From: Hyphomicrobiales bacterium
GTDB lineage: Bacteria; Pseudomonadota; Alphaproteobacteria; Rhizobiales; Rhizobiaceae
Reading direction: 5' to 3'
DNA length: 64,000 nt
Assembly (NCBI GenBank): GCA_900473175.1
Contig: UCKM01000011.1
Coordinates: 1 to 64,000 of the forward strand
In this document: one piece after another, positions 41,546-49,490 of the stretch
How positions within the stretch are numbered: position 1 is the first letter of the stretch
Layout of the letters: every line of letters begins with the position of its first letter
Program-made: the position numbers and the translations under genes
The notes under the pieces: model-generated
What the model saw: the letters and a program-made list of their open reading frames with translations, nothing else
What the model was told of the DNA's origin: nothing
Database searches by the model: none

Positions 41546-41560
41546 AAAAAGTTTCACCAA

Positions 41561-41584
41561 TGAACTTAGTTTAGTGAACTTAGT
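41561..41584. promoter_or_regulatory. tandem 10-bp repeats at the antitoxin promoter
   Basis: TGAACTTAGT occurs at 41561-41570 and 41575-41584, perfect direct copies with a 4-bp spacer (period 14), 16-39 bp upstream of the antitoxin ATG. Type II antitoxins autoregulate by binding repeats at this position, so it is a good operator candidate. Confidence 0.55.
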
Positions 41585-41628
41585 CCATATGTGACGATAA
41601 TACAAGTATGCCGTAGGGTTCAGACGTC

Positions 41629-42192
41629 CTAATCGTCAAACTTCTCATCCGGGTAGGCACCCCATATATCCGGTTGGCGCATCCAGCCGCTCGCCCCGCT
41701 GAACACCACCCGGCAGAAGGCCCCGTTGCAGGCTTTCAATGTTCCAAGCACACCGGGCTGAACCTTGGCGACGACGGCTGATTTATCGTCGGCGCTGCGG
41801 TAGACGTTGAGCATCACGTTATCCTTATCGCGCTGCCAAGGCGCCGTCATCACCGTGCGCTTGCCGGAGAGCAGGGATTGATAGACCCAGCCTTCGGTGC
41901 CTTCCGAATCGCGGATGCGTCGCCAATTGTCATATTCCTGGACGATCTCAACGGGCAGTCCGGATTTCAGGAAAAGCCAGGTCACTGCGTAATCGCGACC
42001 CGGTCCGACGCGCAGATTAACCCGTCCGGGCTTCAAACTGACGAATCGTGGCAAGGGCAGGCCGCTTGGGCCAACCTGCGCTGCTGCCTCGGCCCGCATC
42101 AGCGCCGGTGTGCTGAGCGGAAATGCCAGCATAAGGGCTGCTGCAATTGTGGTTGCAGTTGAGAAGAGGCGATAATTTCGAATGTTAAACAA
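41629..42192 (-). CDS. exported bacterial SH3-domain protein
   Basis: A 187-residue protein with a signal peptide (hydrophobic about 10-30, likely cleavage near AEAAA) and two SH3-like repeats: RVNLRVGPGRDYAVTWLFLKSGLPVEIVQEYDNWRRIRDSEGTEGWVYQSLL (about 57-108) and a second, more diverged copy (about 125-180; VYRSADDKSAVVAKVQPGVLG). Such proteins bind cell-wall or other periplasmic targets. Start is TTG 42192, with AAGGA 7 bases upstream. It is monocistronic and divergent from the dehydrogenase. Confidence 0.85.
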   Translation of the reverse strand: MFNIRNYRLFSTATTIAAALMLAFPLSTPALMRAEAAAQVGPSGLPLPRFVSLKPGRVNLRVGPGRDYAVTWLFLKSGLPVEIVQEYDNWRRIRDSEGTEGWVYQSLLSGKRTVMTAPWQRDKDNVMLNVYRSADDKSAVVAKVQPGVLGTLKACNGAFCRVVFSGASGWMRQPDIWGAYPDEKFDD

Positions 42193-42380
42193 GGTCAGTC
42201 CTTCATCGTTCCTGGCCCCAATCCGCCGGTTTTGCGGCAGAATGGCGAACGATCCCTATTTTTCTTTGTCTTTGATGCGCCGCCTTGATAGACAAGTGGA
42301 GGAGCGCAAAGATCAATTGCAGTTTGCAATGAGTTGGTTAAAGAGGTCTCAATGGCGCCGCTAAAGGGAGGGGAATATTG

Positions 42381-43376
42381 GTGAGCAAGAAGCCGCTGGT
42401 CGTCATCACCCGCAAACTGCCGGATCCCATCGAGACGCGCATGCGCGAGCTCTTTGAAGCACGGCTGAATGTCGATGACCGGCGGTTGTCCAAGGCAGAA
42501 CTGATCGATGCCGTCCAGCACGCCAATGTCCTCGTACCGACAATCACTGATCACATCAGCGAGGAGATCATCGCTGCTGCAGGACCCAACCTCAAGCTGA
42601 TCGCCAATTTCGGTAACGGTACGGACAATATCGACGTCGCGGCTGCCGCCAAGCGCGGCATTACCGTCACCAATACACCCAATGTCCTCACCGAAGATAC
42701 CGCCGACATGACCATGGCGCTGATGCTTGCGGCGCCGCGGCGTCTCGTCGAAGGCGCTTCCATCCTGCTTGACGACGGCAAATGGGAGGGCTGGGGTCCG
42801 ACCTGGATGCTGGGTCGCCGGATCTGGGGCAAGCGTCTCGGTATTGTCGGCATGGGGCGCATCGGCACTGCCGTCGCCCGCCGCGCCAAGGCCTTTGGCC
42901 TGTCGATCCATTATCACAACCGCAAGCCGGTGAACCCGAGGACCGAAGAAGAGCTCGAGGCCACCTATTGGGAAAGCCTCGACCAGATGCTGGCGCGCAT
43001 GGACATCATCTCGGTCAATTGCCCCTCAACGCCTGCGACCTTTCATCTGCTTTCCGCGCGGCGCCTGGCTTTGATGCAGCCAACGGCCTTCATCGTCAAC
43101 ACGGCGCGCGGCCAGATCATCGACGAGCACGCACTGATCGACCAGCTGGAACGTGGCAAACTGTCCGGCGCGGCGCTTGACGTGTTCGAACACGAGCCGG
43201 CGGTCAATTCCAAGCTGCGCAAACTCGCCAAGCTGGGCAAGGTGGTGATCCTGCCGCATATGGGCTCGGCAACCCTGGAGGGCCGGATCGACATGGGCGA
43301 GAAGGTCATCATCAACATCCGCACCTTCATCGATGGCCACCGCCCGCCGGACCGGGTTCTGCCTGATCGGGTCTAG
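42381..43376 (+). CDS. D-isomer-specific 2-hydroxyacid dehydrogenase (glyoxylate reductase-like)
   Basis: A 331-residue NAD(P)-dependent dehydrogenase. The Rossmann motif is LGIVGMGRIGTAVARRAKAFG (about residues 153-173); catalytic Arg lies in NTARGQIID (about 236-244), Glu in DVFEHEP and His in LPHMGSAT (about 293-300). HYHNRKP after beta-2 suggests NADP preference. Best annotation is glyoxylate/hydroxypyruvate reductase. GTG 42381 is chosen since GGGAGGGG lies 7 bases upstream. An inverted repeat follows its stop. Confidence 0.92.
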   Translation: MSKKPLVVITRKLPDPIETRMRELFEARLNVDDRRLSKAELIDAVQHANVLVPTITDHISEEIIAAAGPNLKLIANFGNGTDNIDVAAAAKRGITVTNTPNVLTEDTADMTMALMLAAPRRLVEGASILLDDGKWEGWGPTWMLGRRIWGKRLGIVGMGRIGTAVARRAKAFGLSIHYHNRKPVNPRTEEELEATYWESLDQMLARMDIISVNCPSTPATFHLLSARRLALMQPTAFIVNTARGQIIDEHALIDQLERGKLSGAALDVFEHEPAVNSKLRKLAKLGKVVILPHMGSATLEGRIDMGEKVIINIRTFIDGHRPPDRVLPDRV

Positions 43377-43401
43377 CAACCCCTCCGTTGCACTAACAAT
43401 G

Positions 43402-43524
43402 TGCGTGGTTCGACAGGCTCACCATGAGGGAGGTTGGTTGATTGCGGGGAGCCAAGAACTGCAAAGTCGGCCGTTATCTTGCAACGCGCCCACCTCCCTC
43501 ATGGTGAGCTTGTTGAACCACGCA
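43402..43524. repeat. 33-bp inverted repeat flanking a 57-bp spacer
   Basis: The arms 43402-43434 and 43492-43524 are inverted copies matching at 31 of 33 positions, with core GGCTCACCATGAGGGAGGT. The pair lies between the convergent dehydrogenase and aconitase X small-subunit genes and includes no gene. It resembles the intergenic palindromic repeats common in Hyphomicrobiales; the family name cannot be assigned without a search. It could also serve as a bidirectional terminator. Confidence 0.8.
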
Positions 43525-43530
43525 TCATGG

Positions 43531-43935
43531 CTAAGCCAGCGTGATCTCGCCACTGGAACTGATAGAAATATTGTCCCCCTCAAGTCTTCCAAATTCCTGC
43601 CGATCCAGTTGCAAGGCGATAGGCGTTGAATAGCCCATCTCCTGCGCAACGATGAGACCAAGCAAAAGGATTGCGTCCGGTTCGTGCAGAACAAGTGCGG
43701 CGGGAGCGAGATTGGCGGTAACCAGTTCGAGAAGGACGGCCGCCGCCGAAGATGAGCCGATCGTTCCGGGCAGGCACAGCACCTTGCCGCTGATCGAAAG
43801 GCCGTGTTGCGGATGCCGCACATCGGCAATCAAGCCGGTCTTAGGGTTCACCCCGCCCCAAAAGCTGATCGGCGCCGTCAGCACCAGTCCGCAAGCCTTC
43901 GCCCCCACGCCATTGACAAGTACCCTTGCCTTCAT
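43531..43935 (-). CDS. aconitase X swivel domain protein (AcnX small subunit, DUF126)
   Basis: The 134-residue protein is the small, swivelling domain of aconitase X: VLVNGVGAKACGLVLTAPISFWGGVNPKTGLIADVRHPQHGLSISGKVLCLPGTIGSSSAAAVLLEL (1-70) carries the conserved G-x-S-S-S motif. In split AcnX enzymes it pairs with the large subunit, whose stop overlaps this ATG at 43932-43935. Characterised bacterial relatives are cis-3-hydroxy-L-proline dehydratases; mevalonate 5-phosphate dehydratase is the archaeal alternative. The 16-residue in-frame upstream extension looks spurious. Confidence 0.88.
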   Translation of the reverse strand: MKARVLVNGVGAKACGLVLTAPISFWGGVNPKTGLIADVRHPQHGLSISGKVLCLPGTIGSSSAAAVLLELVTANLAPAALVLHEPDAILLLGLIVAQEMGYSTPIALQLDRQEFGRLEGDNISISSSGEITLA

Positions 43936-45188
43936 CCCGCGGCCCCGAGGATTGGCCGACCTTCGACGGCGCTGGTTACGCATTCGGCCATCGAACCGTA
44001 GATGACGCCGTAGCCGGTGTTGCCCGGTGCATAATGGGCGAACTTGCCGGAATTGGTCATAAGCACCGCTCCCGGGATGTCGGGCAATATCGGCGTTACC
44101 ACCACGCAGGTATCGGCGACGATAACGACGCCGCAGGCTTCGAGCGCCGCCCGGCTGCCGCTCGCCTCTAGCGCCGCGAGCGCGTGGCGGCCGGTGCAGG
44201 CGTAGAGCGGCATTTTGAGGTGGCGCCCGGCGATCAACGCCTCCAGCCGGTCGAACTCTTCAACCGACAGATGCGGACTGCCGATGGCGACGGCATCGAG
44301 CCTGTCCATGGTGACTGCGGTCGAGAGTCGCCGGCGCGAGTCGTTGACCATTGCGCCGGTGACGCGGATGACCGCCAGCGGTGGTTGGTGCTGGAGGGCA
44401 GCGGCGAGATCGGACGCCTCGGGCGTGACCCCCGCCACGTGGAACAGACCGACCGCGCCGGCGGACGCTGCGGCGGCGCCAAACGCTTTGAGTGCGTCTT
44501 CGCCAGGATCGGCCGTGATGCCCGCAACGACGCCCACCGCATCGCCCAGTTCGCGGCCGTAAAGGCTGCCGAGGATCGGAAAGGCAACCTCGGAGCGAAG
44601 GAATGCAGGATCGAGACCGGATACATCGAAGACCACGGTTGCGCGGCGGTTTTCCGGACGGTGAAAGCCGTAATAAGGAGCATAGCCCGAAATGGCGCAG
44701 GCAATGTCGAGGAAATCGCCATAACGGTTGGTGCGCGCACCGAGAACGGAATTGCAGAATACCACGGCGTTCGATTCGCCCCAGGCGACGTCCGTACCAC
44801 GGGCAGGGCGGTGGCCTGCCTGATAGGGCGCGCAGGTCCAGCTCGGCTCGCAGCCGAGCTTGCGATAAGCGTCCATCATGCGCCGTGCCATGGCACGTTC
44901 ATGCAGCGGCAGGAGGTTCTTCGAACAGCCAGTCAGGTCGATCGAGCCGACATTGAGTGTGGCGCGCACCGCGACCCTCGCATCCCCTGCCACCAGTTTT
45001 TCGGCGAAGAGCGTACCCGAATCGCCATGATAAAGCGCTCCATCGATATGCGCGGAGGCAATGGGGATCAGCGAGGGCGCCTCCATCAGGCGAGCCGTCG
45101 CCGCGACAATCCGCATGGCCATGGCGGCGCCTTCACCGCGAATACCATTTGCGATCGCCTGCTGTTCGGCGGTCAGTTCAAGTGGCAT
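43932..45188 (-). CDS. aconitase X catalytic domain protein (AcnX large subunit)
   Basis: The 418-residue large subunit. It has GDSGTLFAEKLVAG (about 55-68), the substrate/cluster region SIDLTGCSKNLLPLHE (about 82-97), CEPSWTCAPYQAGHRP and WGESNAVVFCNSVLGARTNRYGDF (about 135-158), and near the end GKFAHYAPGNTGYGVIYGS. Cysteines in TGCSKN, TCAPY and CNSV may bind an iron-sulfur cluster. Substrate is most likely cis-3-hydroxy-L-proline by analogy with characterised split AcnX; no proline racemase or reductase gene is adjacent. It overlaps the MoeB-like gene upstream by 11 bp. Confidence 0.88.
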   Translation of the reverse strand: MPLELTAEQQAIANGIRGEGAAMAMRIVAATARLMEAPSLIPIASAHIDGALYHGDSGTLFAEKLVAGDARVAVRATLNVGSIDLTGCSKNLLPLHERAMARRMMDAYRKLGCEPSWTCAPYQAGHRPARGTDVAWGESNAVVFCNSVLGARTNRYGDFLDIACAISGYAPYYGFHRPENRRATVVFDVSGLDPAFLRSEVAFPILGSLYGRELGDAVGVVAGITADPGEDALKAFGAAAASAGAVGLFHVAGVTPEASDLAAALQHQPPLAVIRVTGAMVNDSRRRLSTAVTMDRLDAVAIGSPHLSVEEFDRLEALIAGRHLKMPLYACTGRHALAALEASGSRAALEACGVVIVADTCVVVTPILPDIPGAVLMTNSGKFAHYAPGNTGYGVIYGSMAECVTSAVEGRPILGAAG

Positions 45189-45963
45189 CGCCTGAACGCT
45201 TGCGCGCCTTGTATTTGATCGTCTCGAAACGCGAGGTCAGCGCATCGTAAAGGAGAAGGCGGCCGACGAGGGGCTCGCCTATACCGGCGATGAGCTTGAT
45301 TACCTCGGCAGCCTGCAGCGTACCGATGACACCAGGCAACACGCCGAGCACACCCGCCTCGGCGCAGGCCGGCACCAGGCCGGGCGGCGGCGGCTTGGGG
45401 AAGAGGTCGCGGTACGAGGGGTTCGGAACCCCGTCTGCGCTCGTCCCATAGGGCATCAGCGTGGTAACGGAACCGTCGAACCGTCCTAGCGCCGCCGAGA
45501 CCAGCGGCCGCTTCTCGGCAAGGCACGTATCCGCCAGAAGATAGCGCGTGTCGAAATTGTCGGAACCGTCGACGACGATGTCGTAACGGTGCACGAGTTC
45601 AGCCACATTGTCCGGCGCGATGCGCGTTTCGTGTGTCTCGACGATGACATGTGGATTGATCGCGGCAATCGCCCGTGCCGCGCTCTCGACCTTCGCCGAA
45701 CCGACGAGGTCGGAACTATGTATGATCTGGCGCTGCAGATTGGAAAGCGATACGCGGTCATCATCGATGACACCCAACGTGCCGACGCCGGACGCCGCCA
45801 GATATTGCAGCACCGGCGCCCCGAGCCCGCCAGCACCGACGACGAGGACACGGGCGCGTTTCAGCTTCTGCTGGCCCGGCCCGCCAATCTCACCAAGGAT
45901 GATATGGCGGGCGTAGCGCTCGATTTCAGCAGGCGTGAGGGAGGTGCTTTGCGGATCAGTCAT
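45178..45963 (-). CDS. MoeB/ThiF/HesA-family adenylyltransferase
   Basis: A 261-residue E1-like ATP-dependent adenylyltransferase. VLVVGAGGLGAPVLQYLAASGVGTLGVIDDDRVSLSNLQRQIIH (about 39-82) gives the nucleotide site and arginine; DGSDNFDTRYLLAD and CAEAGVLGVLPGVIG follow. The zinc site is unusual: MoeB's CYRC is SYRD here and the C-terminal CPxC is missing, so no zinc ribbon forms. MoeB (sulfur activation for molybdopterin) is the default reading. It overlaps the aconitase X gene by 11 bp, so the three genes form one operon. Confidence 0.85.
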   Translation of the reverse strand: MTDPQSTSLTPAEIERYARHIILGEIGGPGQQKLKRARVLVVGAGGLGAPVLQYLAASGVGTLGVIDDDRVSLSNLQRQIIHSSDLVGSAKVESAARAIAAINPHVIVETHETRIAPDNVAELVHRYDIVVDGSDNFDTRYLLADTCLAEKRPLVSAALGRFDGSVTTLMPYGTSADGVPNPSYRDLFPKPPPPGLVPACAEAGVLGVLPGVIGTLQAAEVIKLIAGIGEPLVGRLLLYDALTSRFETIKYKARKRSGDAT

Positions 45964-46014
45964 GACGCTACACTAGAACAACTCCGATCCGCATTGCAGC
46001 GGTTCATTTGGCCA

Positions 46015-46329
46015 TCAGGCGAGAAATTTGAGTCCGCCGATGCCAGAAACGATGAGCCCGATACAGACGAGGCGGATCACCGTCGCGGGTTCGGCGAAGA
46101 GGTACATGCCGAGCAGCGCCGTGCCGACAGTGCCGATACCGGTCCAGACCGCATAGGCGCTGCCGACGGGCAGTTCACGCAGCGCAAGGCCGAGTAAAAT
46201 AACGCTTATCACCATACTGGCGGCGGTGAGGATGGATGGGGTGAGCCGCGTGAAGCCATCGGTATATTTGAGCCCGATGGCCCAGCCGATTTCGAAAAGT
46301 CCTGCAGCGACGAGTATAATCCAGGCCAT
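46015..46329 (-). CDS. gdx: SMR exporter, Gdx/SugE type (guanidinium exporter)
   Basis: A 104-residue four-helix small multidrug resistance protein that works as a dimer. E13 ([23 protein letters not shown]) is the essential proton/substrate carboxylate; [14 protein letters not shown] and [16 protein letters not shown] are SugE/Gdx-type, distinct from EmrE. A guanidine-II riboswitch lies directly upstream, supporting guanidinium/H+ antiport. ATG 46329 has GGAGG at good spacing. Transcribed alone, away from the DUF1254 gene. Confidence 0.93.
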   Translation of the reverse strand: MAWIILVAAGLFEIGWAIGLKYTDGFTRLTPSILTAASMVISVILLGLALRELPVGSAYAVWTGIGTVGTALLGMYLFAEPATVIRLVCIGLIVSGIGGLKFLA

Positions 46330-46353
46330 GACGACCTCCTTCACATTCTTGAA

Positions 46354-46412
46354 CGGGCCGTCCCGGATTTGACTGGAAGCGCCTTGTGCTTGCGGCGTGG
46401 AGGTCGTCCCCC
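46354..46412 (-). promoter_or_regulatory. guanidine-II (mini-ykkC) riboswitch
   Basis: Read on the minus strand, hairpin P1 (46412-46399) is GGGGG, ACGA loop, CCTCC; hairpin P2 (46365-46354) is CGGG, ACGG loop, CCCG, separated by 33 bases. Both loops fit the ACGR consensus of mini-ykkC. The P1 sequence GACGACCTCC (46408-46399) is a perfect 10-nt complement of GGAGGTCGTC (46339-46330), the Shine-Dalgarno region up to the ATG. Guanidine stabilising P1/P2 would free the ribosome site. Confidence 0.88.
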
Positions 46413-46586
46413 TGACGATCTATTTAAGAATTGTCCGTGCAATTGGCAAGCCTGGCACGGCGTGAGTAAAATTGGTGCATAAGTTCAAGCGCAATGAAGG
46501 CTCAACCCACCCCGAATTAACTGTTACGTACTTAATCCGGACGCTACGTTGTGATCCATTTGCGGCATTTCAATAAGAGGTGTTCC

Positions 46587-48071
46587 ATGACCATCGCCAT
46601 TTGCGCACGTATTCTGCTGTTCTCGACCGCCAGCCTCGCCGCTTCCGGCAGCCTTGTTGCTGCAGCCGACAGCAACCTTGCCCATGCGCCTTACCATGAA
46701 GGCTATCTGTCAAAGGCCGATGTCGGCCGCTTGCAGGATGAACTTCTCCTGCAACGCGGCGTCCAGACCTATCTTTGGGCGCTCCCGGCGCTCAACATGT
46801 ACGGTATGAAGGAAGGTTCGGAGGCGAGGTTCGGCAAAGGCTATAATGTGCTGCCGATCTTCAAGCAGCGTCTCAACGCCAAGACACTGATCACTACGCC
46901 CAATTCCGACGTCATCTATGCGCTCGGCTATCTCGACCTCAAGGAGGATGGCCCGATGGTGATCGAAGTACCGCCTGGCCTCCAGGGTATCATTGATGAT
47001 TTCTTCCAGCGCCCCATCCCCTCGGAGGGAGAGATCGAAGGTCGCAAATGGGCGGGAGACGTTGGCCTGCCCGGGCCAGACAAGGGCAAGGGTGGCAAAT
47101 ATCTGATCCTGCCACCGGACTATAAGGGGGAGGTTCCGCAAGGCTATTTAACATACCGTTCGGGCACTTATGGCGTCTTCGTCTTCTGGCGCGGATTCTT
47201 CAAGGACCCGAAACAGCTTGAAGAGCCGGTGAAGGTGATGGAACAGACGAAAATCTATCCGCTCGGCAGGGAAGCCACCGCAAAGAAGATGGAATTTCCA
47301 GATGCTTCCGGCGTTGCGGTCAACATGCTCTATCCGCAGGATGGCAGTGCCTTCGACATGCTGTCGCGCTTCATCGACCACGAATATGTCGATGCAAAAG
47401 ATTTCGAGATGCGCGGCATGGCCGCCACGCTCGGTATTGTCAAAGGCCAGCCGTTTCACCCTGACGCGAAGATGAAGAAGATCCTCGACGATGCGGCCAA
47501 GACCGCCTCGCGCATGGGCCACGCCTATTCCTACGGCCCGCTGACGCTGAAATATTATGAGGACCGGCAGTGGCTCAATCCGTTCTCGACCAATGCTAAT
47601 TTCGAGGGTGCCACCTTCTACCAGCTCGATGCACGCGCGAGCTTCTTCACCTATGCCTATTCGACCAGCCCGGGCATGGCGATCAATATGGAGAATGTCG
47701 GTGCCAAATATCCGAACGCCTTCAAGGACGCCGACGGGAATTACCTTTCTGGCGATCACAGCTACAAGCTGACCCTGCCCAAGGACATCCCGGCGCATAT
47801 CTTCTGGTCAGTAACGGTCTATGACCCAATCACCGGCTCCGGCCTCGACAACGGTCAGCCGTTCCCTTCGCTCAATACCATGGACAAGCCAAAGCAAAAT
47901 GCAGATGGGACGACGGATATCTATTTCGGCCCGAAATCACCCGGCGCAGGCAAGAACTGGCTGGCGACCGTGCCGGGCAAAGGCTTCTTCACGATCCTCA
48001 GGCTTTACGGCCCGACCAAGGCATTCTTCGACAAGACCTGGAAGCCAGGGGATTTGGTGAAATTGAAGTAG
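46587..48071 (+). CDS. exported DUF1254/DUF1214 domain protein
   Basis: A 494-residue secreted or periplasmic protein with a signal peptide (hydrophobic about residues 5-25). The DUF1254 part (about 50-195; YLWALPALNMYGMKEG, TTPNSDVIYALGYLDLKEDGPMVIEVPP) and DUF1214 part (about 370-480; SYKLTLPKDIPAHIFWSVTVYDPITGSGLDNG) are the standard pair. Family function is unknown; it is large in many soil bacteria. ATG 46587 has AAGAGGTG upstream. Monocistronic, divergent from the SMR gene. Confidence 0.92.
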   Translation: MTIAICARILLFSTASLAASGSLVAAADSNLAHAPYHEGYLSKADVGRLQDELLLQRGVQTYLWALPALNMYGMKEGSEARFGKGYNVLPIFKQRLNAKTLITTPNSDVIYALGYLDLKEDGPMVIEVPPGLQGIIDDFFQRPIPSEGEIEGRKWAGDVGLPGPDKGKGGKYLILPPDYKGEVPQGYLTYRSGTYGVFVFWRGFFKDPKQLEEPVKVMEQTKIYPLGREATAKKMEFPDASGVAVNMLYPQDGSAFDMLSRFIDHEYVDAKDFEMRGMAATLGIVKGQPFHPDAKMKKILDDAAKTASRMGHAYSYGPLTLKYYEDRQWLNPFSTNANFEGATFYQLDARASFFTYAYSTSPGMAINMENVGAKYPNAFKDADGNYLSGDHSYKLTLPKDIPAHIFWSVTVYDPITGSGLDNGQPFPSLNTMDKPKQNADGTTDIYFGPKSPGAGKNWLATVPGKGFFTILRLYGPTKAFFDKTWKPGDLVKLK

Positions 48072-48141
48072 GGAAAGGCTTGAAGCCGCCACCACGCTTG
48101 ATCAACTCGGCACAAAGGGTCGCGCGTGGTGACGGTAGCAC

Positions 48142-49308
48142 TCAGAATATGGTGTTCACCGATTGGCCGAGCGCCATCGCTCCGGCATAGCGGGCCTGCG
48201 GGCCTTGCTGGAGCGGATGGAAGCGCGCGCCTTGCACATCCCGGAAGCGCTGTTCCAGCCCGTTGGCACGGTAGAAGCCGCTGCCGCCGGCAAGTTCCAT
48301 GGCAAGCTCGACCGTTTTGATCGCATGTTCAGCCACGAGCGCGCGGCCGATCATGATTTCGTTGACGCTGTCCGCGCCGGGCGAATTTCGCTCGGCGATC
48401 TTCACCATCCATTGGTGGGCGAGCTGGGCGGCGCGCAACGTCGTATCCATGCGGCCAGCGAGATTGAGCGCATGCTCGTTCGGCTGCTTCTTCTTGGCAA
48501 GGTGGATGGCGATATCCCGTGCGCTCTCTGCAACGCCGAGATAGGCCGCATAGATCAGCGGGAAAGCCGTCGTGGCGATGATCTGGAACACCGGATGCCA
48601 CTCGCCAGCCTTGCGCGAGAAGGCGACTCCCGCATCAGGTATGAACAGATCTTCAAGTACAACGTCGTTGGAGCCGGTACCACGCATACCCAGAGCCTTC
48701 CAGGTATCGATGATCTTGACTTCGGCAGCTTTCATCGGGGCGGCGAAGTGGATGACACTCTGCGAGCCGTCTTCTGCGCGATAAATTGCGCCGGTCATCA
48801 AAAGGTCGCCAGCATTGGCGCCGGAGGTGAAGACCTTGCGCGCCTTGATGCGGTAGCCACCTTCGACCTTGGTCGCATCGCCGGAGCCGCCGATCCAGTC
48901 GGAGCCGCCGCTGGAGAGCAGGATCAGCTTTTCGGCCGCCACGCGCTTCAAGAGAGGCTCGACCGCGGCGACCTTCTGGTGGCGCCAGCGCCATGCGGGG
49001 ATCGCCACCTGGTGCGTATGCATGGAAAAGGCCAGCGCCGTCGAGGAGCAGGCATGCGCAAGGACGCGTAGCATTTCCGCGAGCTCACCGACTTCCGCTC
49101 CCCCGCCGCCGAGTTCGCTGGGAACGCCGATCTCGACGAGTCCGGCTTCCTTCAGAAGCTTGTAGTTTTCCGCGACAAAGGTGTCGTTCTCATCGAAGTC
49201 TGCTGCGCGAGCCGCGAGCACGGATGTCAAAGAGTGTGCAATATCGACGGCACTTCCGCACGATGCGGTATCGCCCGGGATGGATGAAGTTGAAGCCATG
49301 TTAAGCAT
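48142..49308 (-). CDS. acyl-CoA dehydrogenase family flavoprotein
   Basis: A 388-residue flavoprotein of the acyl-CoA dehydrogenase superfamily. The N-terminal helical part has LLKEAGLVEIGVPSELGGGGAEVGELAEMLRVLAHACSSTALAFSMHTHQVAI (about 55-105); the middle has FTSGANAGDLLMTGAIY and MRGTGSNDVVLEDLFIPDAGV. The C-terminal part is AELAGGSGFYRANGLEQRFRDVQGARFHPLQQ. The subgroup resembles monooxygenase- or sulfur-type relatives (DszC/SfnB-like), so the reaction is open. ATG 49308 has GGAGG. It is divergent from the HxlR regulator, a probable control pair. Confidence 0.87.
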   Translation of the reverse strand: MLNMASTSSIPGDTASCGSAVDIAHSLTSVLAARAADFDENDTFVAENYKLLKEAGLVEIGVPSELGGGGAEVGELAEMLRVLAHACSSTALAFSMHTHQVAIPAWRWRHQKVAAVEPLLKRVAAEKLILLSSGGSDWIGGSGDATKVEGGYRIKARKVFTSGANAGDLLMTGAIYRAEDGSQSVIHFAAPMKAAEVKIIDTWKALGMRGTGSNDVVLEDLFIPDAGVAFSRKAGEWHPVFQIIATTAFPLIYAAYLGVAESARDIAIHLAKKKQPNEHALNLAGRMDTTLRAAQLAHQWMVKIAERNSPGADSVNEIMIGRALVAEHAIKTVELAMELAGGSGFYRANGLEQRFRDVQGARFHPLQQGPQARYAGAMALGQSVNTIF

Positions 49309-49425
49309 TGGTCCCTCCTTTGGCCCCCTGTAAGCGGGCCAGAACGCACAGCGAAATCCATCCCGCTTCAAGAGCACGCGATAGAATCCGCGCTTTCACG
49401 CCATTCGTCCAGTTCACGAATTGTA

Positions 49426-49436
49426 CTACCCCGTAG
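49426..49436. promoter_or_regulatory. candidate HxlR operator
   Basis: CTAC-CCC-GTAG is an 11-bp palindrome in the 182-bp divergent spacer between the acyl-CoA dehydrogenase and HxlR genes. The surrounding TACT-N7-AGGC partly fits the TACT-N7-AGTA arrangement I recall for HxlR-type regulators. Confidence 0.3.
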
Positions 49437-49490
49437 GCTTGGCCCGGCTTTTGGAGTATTCTCCCCCATTGCGACGACTGGGTGGGATCC

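Noticed and set aside
48093-48135. CACCACGC/GCGTGGTG inverted repeat between the DUF1254 and acyl-CoA dehydrogenase genes
   Set aside because: The loop is about 27 bases and there is no T-run; too weak to call a terminator.
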